A stretch of DNA of 64,000 bases from Corynebacterium amycolatum SK46. Its GTDB lineage: Bacteria; Actinomycetota; Actinomycetes; Mycobacteriales; Mycobacteriaceae. The notes beneath the pieces are model-generated. The model worked only from the letters and a program-made list of their open reading frames with translations. It was not told the origin of the DNA and searched no databases. Location: the NCBI RefSeq assembly GCF_000173655.1, contig NZ_ABZU01000001.1, positions 372,013-436,012 of the forward strand, read 5' to 3'. This document shows, piece by piece, positions 46,857 through 55,852 of this stretch. The number at the start of each line of letters is the position of its first letter. Positions within the stretch are counted from its first letter, which is position 1. Both the position numbers and the translations under genes were made by a program.

Positions 46857-48701
46857 ATGAACAACATCATCTGGTTGCTGCGCTTTTCCGCACAGGCTCG
46901 CGGGGCGCTCAGTGCATCCATTCTCGCACGCGTGGCTGGGCACATTCTGGGCGCATTGATGCTGGCTTTGCCTGCCTGGGCGATTGCCACAATTGCGCTG
47001 TCGAGGTGGGATGCAACCGACTCGTCGCAAAGCATGGGCATGCAGTGGACGTGGGCGGTCATTGGCGTGGTTGCGGGGCTGGCGCTGTTGAAGGCGATTC
47101 TGCGGTATGTCGAGCAGTACCTCGGGCATTTGGCGGCGTTTCGGCTGCTCGGTGAGCTGCGGCTGTGGATCGTCGAGCGTCTTATCCCGCAGGCGCCCGC
47201 GGTAACCGATGGGCTGGGTACTGCCAGGATTCACACGATTGCGATTCGTGATGTTGACCGTGTGGAAGTTTTCTTCGCGCACACGATTGCGCCCGCGGTG
47301 ACGGCCGTACTCATTCCTCTTCTGGCGATCGTAACAGCTGCATTGACTGCCGGAGCACTGCCTGCGATTGCCTTGGTGCTGACCTTCGCGGTTGGCTTCG
47401 TGATTGCGCTCGCAGGCTCTAAGAAGGCGACGACGGAGGCTTCCGCAACGAACTCCACACGCACGGAAGTTGCGCAGTACATCGCTGATACGTTGCGACT
47501 TCGGGAGGAAATCCTCATCTACGGCGCAGCTGAGCAGCGGCTGCGGGGATTGCGTGAGCTCGACGAGCAGCTTGCGCAGAAGATGCGTGCAGGCGGCAAG
47601 CGGGCGGGACTGCGCTCTGGCGCGACCGGACTTCGGATTTGGGGTGGCAGCATTGCCGTCTTTTGTGCTGGTATCCCGGCGCTTTCAGCCGACTACCGAA
47701 TGCTCCCTGCTGTCTTGGTGACGACGTCCCTGGTGGCGGGAACTGCTTCATCAATGGATTCGATTGAACGGTTGGCGTCTTCTCTGCCAGCGGGGCTCAA
47801 CGCAGTCACTCGGATTAGGGAGCTGGCCGCGCAGCCACCGACCGTAGAGGAACCGGAGCAGCCGGAGTCGCTGGAGTTTCCGAAGCAGCTTGAACCGCGA
47901 TATGCGCAGGGCGCCCGGGCTAACTCCGGCGACTCAGTCCCTGCCCTCGAACTGCGCAATGTCAGCTACCGCTACCCTGGCGCCGATAACCCTGCGCTGA
48001 CCAATATCAACGTGCGAATTGTCCCAGGCCAGTTCATCGGTGTGGTCGGACCAACCGGTTCGGGCAAGTCCACACTCTCCCGGCTAATCCAACGGCATGT
48101 CGATCCGGATGCGGGAGAGGTCATCATCAATGGCCACAATTCCCGTGACCTCGGCTCAACAAATGTCTGCCGAGCGGTTGTTGTCGCAGATCAGAATCCC
48201 TTTCTCATGGAGGCCACTGTCGCTGAGAACTTGTGCCTCGGCGCACCTGATGGCTGCGAGGTTCCCGAATCACTGATGCACTGGGCACTCGAACTCGCTG
48301 CCATCAGCCCTGCTGAGATGCCACTGGACAGGCCCATTGGCCGCCGCGCGCAGCGGCTTAGCGGTGGTCAGCGTCAACGACTAGCGCTGGCTCGCACCTA
48401 CTTACGCGCGGTACTTGCCGACGGTTCCGTGCCCAACGACCCCGGTGCAAATCTCGCCGGAAAGATTGTCATTTTCGACGAAGCCACCAGCCACCAGGAT
48501 CCGCTGACGCAGGCTCGTATCGTCGACAATGCCCGCGCATGTGGAGCGACCTGCATCTTCATTGCACACCGACTTCAGACTCTGGCTGAGGCCGATGACA
48601 TCCTCGTCATCGAGAACGGCCAGCTCATCGAGCACGGTACCTATGACAACCTCTTGAGCGCCGACGGCGCCTTTGCTCGGCTTGCGCGCGCCGAGGTCTA
48701 G
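46857..48701 (+). CDS. Half ABC exporter, partner subunit (CydC/Irt-like)
   Basis: The protein has 614 residues. A six-helix exporter domain (about 1-310) is followed by a short Pro/Glu linker and the ATPase domain with Walker A GPTGSGKST near 398, signature RLSGGQRQRLALARTYLR, Walker B IVIFDEATSHQD. In this half the catalytic motif retains Glu. It begins one base after the preceding half transporter, so the two form a heterodimer. A substrate cannot be read; the context points to iron/heme handling. Confidence 0.82.
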   Translation: MNNIIWLLRFSAQARGALSASILARVAGHILGALMLALPAWAIATIALSRWDATDSSQSMGMQWTWAVIGVVAGLALLKAILRYVEQYLGHLAAFRLLGELRLWIVERLIPQAPAVTDGLGTARIHTIAIRDVDRVEVFFAHTIAPAVTAVLIPLLAIVTAALTAGALPAIALVLTFAVGFVIALAGSKKATTEASATNSTRTEVAQYIADTLRLREEILIYGAAEQRLRGLRELDEQLAQKMRAGGKRAGLRSGATGLRIWGGSIAVFCAGIPALSADYRMLPAVLVTTSLVAGTASSMDSIERLASSLPAGLNAVTRIRELAAQPPTVEEPEQPESLEFPKQLEPRYAQGARANSGDSVPALELRNVSYRYPGADNPALTNINVRIVPGQFIGVVGPTGSGKSTLSRLIQRHVDPDAGEVIINGHNSRDLGSTNVCRAVVVADQNPFLMEATVAENLCLGAPDGCEVPESLMHWALELAAISPAEMPLDRPIGRRAQRLSGGQRQRLALARTYLRAVLADGSVPNDPGANLAGKIVIFDEATSHQDPLTQARIVDNARACGATCIFIAHRLQTLAEADDILVIENGQLIEHGTYDNLLSADGAFARLARAEV

Positions 48702-48752
48702 GATCGTTCTAGCTCTCCGCGCAGGTCTTCCGCAGCACTCGGATATTCGCTC

Positions 48753-50048
48753 CTAATGATCCTCGACGAGCTCGCGGAGCCGTGCAAAGATTGCCGGACC
48801 ATCGTGGCGAATGCCGTCATGCTGGAATGCATTGGTCACATGTGGTCGCAGATCTCGGTAGCAGTTGGCCGTCTCCATCGAGTATTCGAATGGTACGAAA
48901 ATGTCGTCGAGATAAACCGCGGCTGCCGAGGTCGGGGCGTCGGCAAGCAAGCGCGCAGAATCATACGGCGAGCTTTCCCAGGTGCGCTGCGCCAATGCTT
49001 CCGCCTTTTCCTTAAAAGGTATAAGCGCGGGGTCTTCCTCGAATTGCCAGGGGAAAATGTGCTCGCCGGTGAGGTAGAACGGCTCGTCTCCTGTCGGATT
49101 GGCCTTTTCTTCAAAACCTGGAATTTCCTCGCGAATGCGGTGAGCTGCCCAATTGGTTGTTGGCTGGCTCCCTACGCCACCATAAATGGATTCGTGAATC
49201 GCGGCGTATAGCGGACCGTCGGCGAAACTCACGCGGGATCCTACATCGGCCAGAAAATCGGTGCGTAGTTGCTTTTCGCCATTGCGAATGTGGAATGGCT
49301 CTTCCAACAAATACGCCAGATTGTGGAATCCATCTCCGCGGCCTAATTCAATTCCGATGGTGCGGAATCGGCGAGAACTCAGTCGCTCACCGGTGGGGAG
49401 AGTTTCTGCAGATTGCTCCAGGTGCGCGCAGATTTCTCGAATGCGGTTTTCGGCCCACGGATACTCGCGATAAAAACGCTCGTGGCGGGTGCGCAGCTTC
49501 GCATACGTCGTGCGATAGAGGTCATCAGCGCCACGGTCCAGAACAGGCAACCCACCTGTGAGGTAGGCGTGCTCCACGGATTCCGGATAGCGGCTGAGAT
49601 ACGAAGTAATGCAAAACCCGCCAAAGGACTGGCCATACAGCGACCATTTGGCAATGCCCAAATGCTTTCGCAATGCTTCCGCATCTTCGACGATGTATTC
49701 CTGACGCAATTGTGCAAGCCGCGCGGCCGGAATATCCGCAATATTGGCCGCATCAATTCGATGCGAGCGCCCAGTGCCGCGCTGATCCAGCAGGATGACG
49801 CGGAATTCCTTTAGCGCCTCACCGATTACTCCGCTGGCACCTACCGGACGCGGTGCCGGAAATCCCGGGCCGCCCTGCAAATAGACAATTGCCGGCGCAT
49901 CCTCATTTCCTGGCGCATAGATTTCCCTGGCGAAAAGATCAAATGTCGCGGCATTCGCAGCTTCGGTAAATGGATCCCAGGCAACCTCAAGGGTGTGTTC
50001 CTTAATAATGTGCCCAAAATGCCTGCTTGCAGTACTCGTCGATGCCAT
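48753..50048 (-). CDS. Proline iminopeptidase-like serine peptidase (S33)
   Basis: The protein has 431 residues and an alpha/beta-hydrolase fold. The oxyanion block is YLQGGPGFPAPRP near 55-67, the nucleophile elbow YGQSFGGFC near 138-146, LLDQRGTGRS near 89-98, and the ending FQHDGIRHDGP supplies the catalytic His. It is the size of actinobacterial prolyl aminopeptidases that remove N-terminal proline. AGGAG stands ten bases before the ATG. The channel-like gene upstream ends 15 bases before it, so the two may be co-transcribed. Confidence 0.88.
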   Translation of the reverse strand: MASTSTASRHFGHIIKEHTLEVAWDPFTEAANAATFDLFAREIYAPGNEDAPAIVYLQGGPGFPAPRPVGASGVIGEALKEFRVILLDQRGTGRSHRIDAANIADIPAARLAQLRQEYIVEDAEALRKHLGIAKWSLYGQSFGGFCITSYLSRYPESVEHAYLTGGLPVLDRGADDLYRTTYAKLRTRHERFYREYPWAENRIREICAHLEQSAETLPTGERLSSRRFRTIGIELGRGDGFHNLAYLLEEPFHIRNGEKQLRTDFLADVGSRVSFADGPLYAAIHESIYGGVGSQPTTNWAAHRIREEIPGFEEKANPTGDEPFYLTGEHIFPWQFEEDPALIPFKEKAEALAQRTWESSPYDSARLLADAPTSAAAVYLDDIFVPFEYSMETANCYRDLRPHVTNAFQHDGIRHDGPAIFARLRELVEDH

Positions 50049-50063
50049 GTTTTTACTGCTCCT

Positions 50064-51158
50064 CTAATCCCGCTGTTCGTATTTCTTCATCAGCTTTGCG
50101 ACGAGCAAATCTGTCGCCTCATCGTCGGCGAGAATTTGATCCAGCATCTCCCGGTATTCCCGCTGCCGAAGCGCCGTGTCTTCTCCGTAGTCGTCATAGG
50201 AATCACCGGATAGGTCAACACCGAAGTTGGATTCGTCGCTGTCTTCCTGCCCTGCCTCTTGTTGCGCCGTCGGCATGTGCAAATCCTCTGGGAAGTCCGC
50301 ATTGAACTCCTCTAGGAATTCCTCCGCGTTGGCCTCTGCGTCGGAACGCGACACTCCCCTATCAACCTCAGCCTGAATGCGACGCTGCAGCGCCTTTTCC
50401 ATCTGACGGTGACGCCAGCTGCGGAGGCGTGCGGGCTCGAATCGTCGTCCAACTTCGCGGCTCTTGCCCTCTGCGCGACGTGCGAGGACCGCAATCTGCG
50501 CCGCAGTGTCGTTCAGTGGTGCCCACTCCGAGTGCGCCGACACTCGCCAATTACCCCAGTACCCCAACAGCGAAAGCAGGATGCTGACGATAGGACCAAT
50601 GACCATAGATACGGCCATAAATCCCCAATGGTGGCCTCCGATGACAATGACCGCACAAGCCACGGCGGGGATGACCGTGGGCTGGTTGCCGCCGAAAACA
50701 GCGGGTACCCGCCCGGTCACAATGTCACGGATCATGGAACCACCAGTGGCAGTGAAAACGCCCATCATGATGCACGGCAGAATAGGCAAGCCATAAGTGA
50801 CACCTTTGACCGTGCCTGTGGCAGCCCAAAGCCCCGAAACCACAGCGTCACCGTGGACCTGAACATATTCCCAGGTCTTCCCTTTAAAATAGACAAATCG
50901 CGCAATGAGCGCGCCAGTAAAAGCCAGGATTAGATACTCCGGCTGACTCATTGCGGCGACGGTGCCCTGGTTAATCAGAACATCGCGAATCATGCCGCCG
51001 CCCAGTGCGGAGAAAAGCGCAATAAAGAAGAACCCGATGATGTCGTAGCCTCGTTGCCGGGCGATGGTGCCACCGATGATGCCCATGAGCAGGACACCAC
51101 TGACATCGGACCACCGGTACATCGACTCGATGAGCGGATCTACTTCTGCGACGTTCAT
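50064..51158 (-). CDS. TRIC/UPF0126 cation-channel-like membrane protein with long tail
   Basis: The protein has 364 residues. Two repeats of the glycine-rich UPF0126 unit, with GGGMIRDVL near 55-63 and GGSMIRDIVTGRVP near 138-151, make seven helices of the prokaryotic TRIC channel fold. The last 150 residues are a charged, acidic and partly helical tail not found in most members. TRIC proteins conduct K+ or similar cations. The ATG at 51158 is used; an in-frame TTG at 51167 is an alternative. It is divergent from the HD-domain gene, with a promoter region of 57 bases. Confidence 0.82.
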   Translation of the reverse strand: MNVAEVDPLIESMYRWSDVSGVLLMGIIGGTIARQRGYDIIGFFFIALFSALGGGMIRDVLINQGTVAAMSQPEYLILAFTGALIARFVYFKGKTWEYVQVHGDAVVSGLWAATGTVKGVTYGLPILPCIMMGVFTATGGSMIRDIVTGRVPAVFGGNQPTVIPAVACAVIVIGGHHWGFMAVSMVIGPIVSILLSLLGYWGNWRVSAHSEWAPLNDTAAQIAVLARRAEGKSREVGRRFEPARLRSWRHRQMEKALQRRIQAEVDRGVSRSDAEANAEEFLEEFNADFPEDLHMPTAQQEAGQEDSDESNFGVDLSGDSYDDYGEDTALRQREYREMLDQILADDEATDLLVAKLMKKYEQRD

Positions 51159-51215
51159 GATGTTCAAGCTTAGACGCTGCTATTTTTCAAGCATCAACGA
51201 AAGGTCGGGATACCC

Positions 51216-51824
51216 ATGGAAAACGCTGACACTTTTGCTTCGGCACGCCCTAGCGACAGGCTCATGCGCGGCATCGCAACTGCTTCCCGCGCGCACGATG
51301 GGCACTACCGAAAGGGCTCTGGCGTTCCCTATATCAGCCATCCGATGGCGGTGATGTTGATTGCGGCGAGCGTGACTAATGACGAAGACGTGCTGTTGGC
51401 AGCCCTCTTCCACGACATTTTGGAAGACGTGCCGGAGAACTATTCGCGCGCCGAGATGGAAGATGAGTTCGGGCCTCGGGTGGTGGAGATCGTCGAGGGT
51501 GTCACCAAAGACTCTTCCCTGCCCTCGTGGCAGGAGCGCGCCGATGCTTACCTGGAGCAGCTTACCCGTGGCAGCGAGGAGTCCCTCATCGTGGCCGCCG
51601 CGGATAAGTTCCACAATCTCAGCCAGACTCTGGAGGATTTGGGCCGCGATGGTCAAGCCCTGTGGGACCGCTTTCGGTCTACTCCGAGCCAACAGCTCTG
51701 GTGGTACACGAATGTCCGCAACGTAATCGCAGAACGACTGCCCGACATGCCTTTGCTGGACGACTTGGACGTTCTTATTGAGCGACTAAGAACCTGGCTA
51801 GAAACTGCTGAAAATCCTGTTTAA
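51216..51824 (+). CDS. HD-domain hydrolase, MESH1/SpoT-type
   Basis: The protein has 202 residues. It has only the HD hydrolase domain, with AHDGHYRKGSGVPYISHP near 27-44, LFHDILED near 64-71 and the ADKFHNLSQT block near 127-136, matching the metal-binding pattern of stand-alone (p)ppGpp hydrolases of the MESH1 kind. It lacks the synthetase and regulatory domains of RelA. The exact substrate, (p)ppGpp or another nucleotide, is inferred. The C-terminus is helical. Confidence 0.8.
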   Translation: MENADTFASARPSDRLMRGIATASRAHDGHYRKGSGVPYISHPMAVMLIAASVTNDEDVLLAALFHDILEDVPENYSRAEMEDEFGPRVVEIVEGVTKDSSLPSWQERADAYLEQLTRGSEESLIVAAADKFHNLSQTLEDLGRDGQALWDRFRSTPSQQLWWYTNVRNVIAERLPDMPLLDDLDVLIERLRTWLETAENPV

Positions 51825-51891
51825 TGACAAGCATCGCCAGCTAGATGACCATATGGTGCAAAGTAACTGTTATCTAGCTTGGGGCTAATTC

Positions 51892-52491
51892 ATGAACATA
51901 CAGAAACCTCGACTATTCACGACGGACACACTGGTAGTTCAAGAAACGCGCAATGTTATGCGCAGTGAATACTCCATTTTCGATGACAACGGCACCCAGA
52001 TTGCCCAGATCACTCAAGCGGGTTCACTGGGCCGCCGAATGTTGGGTATCGGCATCAAGTACGACATCTTCGATGTGAACGAGGATGGCAAAGAAGGCGA
52101 CAAGCTCCTCACCATTACCGACCCATCGAACGTTTTCGGCGACACCTACAAGGTGCTCACACCCAACGGCGCTCAGATTGCCACAGCCAAGACCAAACGA
52201 TTCAGCTTAAAGTCACGCCTCACTTTGTCCGTCAAAGGGCTTTCCGACGTCGATGTTGACGGCGGCTTCCGAGGTAAAAATTACACACTGACCAGCAAAG
52301 GCCGCCCGATTGCGAAGATTGACCGGAAGTACCGTGGCCTCAAAGGCGCTATTACTGGAAAGGACACGTACGCTCTGCACCTGGAGCCGAATTTGAGCGA
52401 GGAAACGCGGGCTGCGGTCATTGGTACTGCGTTAGTTATTGACATCGTCAGGCGTAAGAACGATGAGGCTGCAGCGGTTAGTGTGAGTTAG
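51892..52491 (+). CDS. LURP-one-related (Tubby-like) protein
   Basis: The protein has 199 residues with no signal peptide. It consists of beta-hairpins with the repeated pattern Y.IFDDNGTQIAQI, YDIFDVNEDGKE and YTLTSKGRPIAKIDRK, typical of LURP-one/DUF567 proteins, which form a beta barrel around a helix; the C-terminal hydrophobic AVIGTALVIDIV is that central helix. Bacterial members are poorly understood. It lies 67 bases after the HD gene in the same direction. Confidence 0.78.
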   Translation: MNIQKPRLFTTDTLVVQETRNVMRSEYSIFDDNGTQIAQITQAGSLGRRMLGIGIKYDIFDVNEDGKEGDKLLTITDPSNVFGDTYKVLTPNGAQIATAKTKRFSLKSRLTLSVKGLSDVDVDGGFRGKNYTLTSKGRPIAKIDRKYRGLKGAITGKDTYALHLEPNLSEETRAAVIGTALVIDIVRRKNDEAAAVSVS

Positions 52492-52533
52492 CGCTTCCAG
52501 CTTCAGAACCGCCTTGTTAAAGGGGCCATCCTG

Positions 52534-53853
52534 TTAAAGCGTCACCTTGTGCGGAGCCGAGACTTCCTTCAACCTGCTGGACATAGCGACACCAACCAGT
52601 CCCATCAGCGCCAGGAAAATGAGAGCAGCCGCGGGACCGAAGCTAGCGATAACACCTGACACCGCACCGACGATGAGCAGGACGACACCCATGATGGTGT
52701 TGGCCGCTCCCACGTACTCGGTGCGCTTGTCACCTTCTGCCATGTCAACGACATAGGTCGAACGAGCCACACGAACACCTGCGTGGACGACGGACATTGC
52801 GAAGAAACCAACCGGAAAAATCCAGGCATTGGCGCTGGTGGAAAGCCAGTGCGCACTGGCGACCAACAAAAAGAGCACGATTGAGCCGACCAACGAAGAA
52901 TAGGTCAATACCTTCTTCGAGGACTTATCCGACCAGATTCCGGCGACTTTTCCACCGATGAGGGATGCGAACCCGGCGGCGAGCATGAAGATGCCGACGT
53001 TTGCGTTCCCTCCCCCGCCGCTACCGTCTGAAGCTTCCAGATCAGCACCCACCTGTGCACTTAGCGTCACGATGAACGACGTAGACAACGCTGTGACCAG
53101 CAAGAGGCTTCGGACAATCACAAAGTCACGGAAGTTCTTATCCTCCGCAAAGAGCCGCCAGGTATCCTGCCACCAGGTCTTATTCGGCTCTTCCTTGTCG
53201 CCCTCGTTGGTGGGCTCAACGATTCCCCGGAAAATCAAAACCGCTGCCACCCACGACAGCGCTGCAACAAAGATGAGCCCGGCCACAATTGGCTTTGTGA
53301 TGTTGTCGCGGATGATCCACAACACCGCACCAACAATAATTGCGGCAACACCGCCCAACATCGCAGCACGGCCACTAATCTGTCCGCGCTGTCCCTTCGG
53401 AATCGTGCGTCCCTGAACATCCTTCGAGGCCATCGAGCAAAGAGCTCGTGCCGTCGCAAAGCCTGCAAGCGCGATGATGACAGCGACGCCAAGCGCGGTG
53501 CCTTCCAGGAACAACGTCGCCACACCTATCAGCGCTGTTGCGACGGCTTGCCCCAGCGCGCCGGCAATCCAGACGGTTTTGCGGCGAGACCGAGATTTCA
53601 CCCAAGGTGTAAGTGCGGCCTGCGGAAGCATCGAACCGGACTCGCGCACCGGCACAAGCATGGCGATGAAGAAGCCCGGCGCACCAGCAGAGTGCAGCAG
53701 CCATGGCAACAGCGTCTTTGCCGCGACAATTTGGTCGCCAATGTTCTGCAGGCCGTGCGCCCAGACGTAACGCTTGGCATTGGCACTGGAGTGGTTTTGC
53801 ACCGACTCTAGGTTCTCCCCTGCGGGTTTGGCAGCTTCCGAGCTATCAGTCAT
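52534..53853 (-). CDS. MFS transporter
   Basis: The protein has 439 residues and about 12 transmembrane helices. The N-terminal hydrophilic 30 residues are followed by a GDQIVAAKTLLPWLL helix. A loop of charged residues (PTNEGDKEEPNKTWWQDTW) separates the halves. I do not recognise a specific substrate group; the TYVVDMAEGDKRTEYVGAAN block resembles set-like or Bcr-like carriers only loosely. The ATG at 53853 sits directly after AAAAGGT with little spacing, so leaderless initiation is possible. The gene is divergent from the ABC_ATPase gene with about 140 bases between them, where a longer frame of each overlaps only as shadow. Confidence 0.75.
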   Translation of the reverse strand: MTDSSEAAKPAGENLESVQNHSSANAKRYVWAHGLQNIGDQIVAAKTLLPWLLHSAGAPGFFIAMLVPVRESGSMLPQAALTPWVKSRSRRKTVWIAGALGQAVATALIGVATLFLEGTALGVAVIIALAGFATARALCSMASKDVQGRTIPKGQRGQISGRAAMLGGVAAIIVGAVLWIIRDNITKPIVAGLIFVAALSWVAAVLIFRGIVEPTNEGDKEEPNKTWWQDTWRLFAEDKNFRDFVIVRSLLLVTALSTSFIVTLSAQVGADLEASDGSGGGGNANVGIFMLAAGFASLIGGKVAGIWSDKSSKKVLTYSSLVGSIVLFLLVASAHWLSTSANAWIFPVGFFAMSVVHAGVRVARSTYVVDMAEGDKRTEYVGAANTIMGVVLLIVGAVSGVIASFGPAAALIFLALMGLVGVAMSSRLKEVSAPHKVTL

Positions 53854-53995
53854 ACCTTTTACGCTACCTGCCTGCAGCAATAGCGCTACCGCACGCGATC
53901 GTCTGACCAGGGCAGTCGAAGGCCAGATCGCGCTTGTCTCCTCTGCCGCTACACTCGCGGGAAGAACACCTAACATCTCCAACGAAAGTAGAAAT

Positions 53996-55738
53996 ATGCC
54001 CGCTGACCTTTATCGACGTCTCTCCAACCTCGATGGCAAGAGCTACGGTGCATACAAATCTCTGCGTGGCTCCCACGAACTGCCGGACCTGGACGCGACG
54101 CTGTTTATCGACAAGGTCCAATCCGACCCCTACGCCCCAGCATCACGGGCACGTGTCCACATTCCGCTGTCTGTACTGGACTATCGCGGCGCCTCTCGAT
54201 CACAACCCGGGAGGTTCAGCACGGCGGAGCTCGATTTGCTGAACCGCCGCCTCGTGCGCGCTTTGAAGAAGTACGGCCGCGGGCTGTTCATCGATTCCCC
54301 TGGTCAGCAGGTCTTGCGCCGAGCAGCTGTCGCTGAGCTCCGTACGGATGCGCACGACGTCGATAAGCATGGCGATGCCCTTCAGATCTGCCTGGAAATC
54401 CAACTGCCGGCACGCGGCCGACGCATTCTCGGGCGTGAGGCGGCGCGCGTGATCTGTGAGGATTTGTTGGACGCGCTTGACGACGCCATCGTGAACGCAC
54501 CCATCGATGTGCTCGAGGCAGCAGCGGAATTGGAGTATGACCAGCTGTTTTTGCGCCGTGCGGTGGCGGACGCGGACCTAATTGGGTTTGTGGCGGACGG
54601 GTCGGTGTTGCCTCGTCAGGCGGGCAATAGCCAGTTGCCGAAGCCCGGCGCGACTGCGTTTTCCTCGCCGGAATCGCTGCAGCACAGTTTTCAACTCCCA
54701 TCGGGCAAAACCGTGCACGGCATGGGTATTCCGCGAGGCGTGACATTGATTGTCGGCGGCGGTTACCACGGCAAGTCCACGTTGTTGTCTTCCCTGGTAA
54801 CAGGCGTTTATGACCATGTCGCTGGCGATGGCCGCGAGTTCGTAGTCGCCGATGAGACTGCGGTTGCGCTGCGTGCCGAGGATGGCCGGGCCGTCACTGG
54901 TGTGGATATCTCGCCGTTTATCAATGGTCTTCCTTCAGGCGACGACACGACTCGATTTTCCACCGCGAATGCATCGGGCTCGACGTCTCAAGCTGCGGGG
55001 CTGATGGAGGCGCTGGGTTCCGGTGCTCGAGTGCTGCTCATCGATGAGGACACTTCCGCGACCAACTTCATGATTCGCGATGAGCGCATGCGCCGCCTCA
55101 TCCCAGACGACCGCGAGCCGATTACTCCCCTGGTCGCACGGGTCCGCGAGCTGTGGGAGGACCACGGGATCTCCACGGTCATCGTCGCTGGTGGTTCTGG
55201 TGCATTCATCGATGTCGCAGACACTGTCATCGCTATGGATGCGTACACGCCTTACGACGTCACCGAGCGCGCCCGCGACCTCCGCGAATCAGCCACCCCG
55301 GCTGAGCCATCGCCTGCTTTTGCGCAGATCTATGAGCGTTTTCTGCAGGCTGACTTCCCTGCCGGTGGGGGCCGTGGTGGGCATGGCGGTCGTGGTGGAC
55401 ATGGGCGTGATGGCCGTGGCCGTGGTACGAAACCACCTAAGCCACCGCGTGCTCGTGGCCTGGAGTTGATTCAGGTGGGCAAGGACAATCTTGATTTGCG
55501 CGCTGTCGGCCAGTTGATGGATTCCTCCCAAACCGAAGCCATTGCCCGGATTCTGGGGGCCGTCGTGAAGCAGCTCGATGGGCGTACTGACCTCTCCGAG
55601 CTAATTCAGCGCGAATACGACAACTTTTGTCATTCGCTCTTCGACGCGACAGCTGAGTTCACCAATTCTGGTCATCTCGCGGAGCCTCGCTTCCAGGAGG
55701 TTGCGGCAGCAATCAACAGGCTTCGGCTCTTGCGGTAG
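53996..55738 (+). CDS. ABC_ATPase-family (PF09818-like) protein with RG/GG-rich segment
   Basis: The protein has 580 residues. A structural N-domain is followed by an unusual ATPase: a P-loop GGGYHGKST near 251-259, a GREFVVADETAVALRAEDGR block, a signature-like GSTSQAAGLMEAL near 328-340, and Walker B-like VLLIDEDTSATNFM near 347-360. An RG/GG-rich stretch (GGGRGGHGGRGGHGRDGRG, about 460-478) is inserted before a C-terminal helical domain. The trypanosome relative MRB1590 binds RNA; that and the RGG motif hint at nucleic-acid binding here, but the bacterial function is unknown. The ATG at 53996 is chosen because upstream frame lies in the MFS gene. Confidence 0.75.
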   Translation: MPADLYRRLSNLDGKSYGAYKSLRGSHELPDLDATLFIDKVQSDPYAPASRARVHIPLSVLDYRGASRSQPGRFSTAELDLLNRRLVRALKKYGRGLFIDSPGQQVLRRAAVAELRTDAHDVDKHGDALQICLEIQLPARGRRILGREAARVICEDLLDALDDAIVNAPIDVLEAAAELEYDQLFLRRAVADADLIGFVADGSVLPRQAGNSQLPKPGATAFSSPESLQHSFQLPSGKTVHGMGIPRGVTLIVGGGYHGKSTLLSSLVTGVYDHVAGDGREFVVADETAVALRAEDGRAVTGVDISPFINGLPSGDDTTRFSTANASGSTSQAAGLMEALGSGARVLLIDEDTSATNFMIRDERMRRLIPDDREPITPLVARVRELWEDHGISTVIVAGGSGAFIDVADTVIAMDAYTPYDVTERARDLRESATPAEPSPAFAQIYERFLQADFPAGGGRGGHGGRGGHGRDGRGRGTKPPKPPRARGLELIQVGKDNLDLRAVGQLMDSSQTEAIARILGAVVKQLDGRTDLSELIQREYDNFCHSLFDATAEFTNSGHLAEPRFQEVAAAINRLRLLR

Positions 55739-55829
55739 CGGCCTCGAAGGCTGGCTGCCCCTGTCCTGCCCCTCCCCTACGGCTGCCCCAGCTAACTTCC
55801 TCGACGGATTTCGGCGTCAGGCCTTGACC

Positions 55830-55844
55830 TTGACGCGGCGTCAA
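55830..55844. promoter_or_regulatory. Palindromic MerR-type operator
   Basis: TTGACGCGGCGTCAA is a perfect 15-base dyad eight bases before the tipA-like start codon. The first half also supplies a TTGAC -35-like sequence. It fits autoregulation by the MerR/TipA protein. Confidence 0.7.
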
Positions 55845-55852
55845 CCAGAAAG

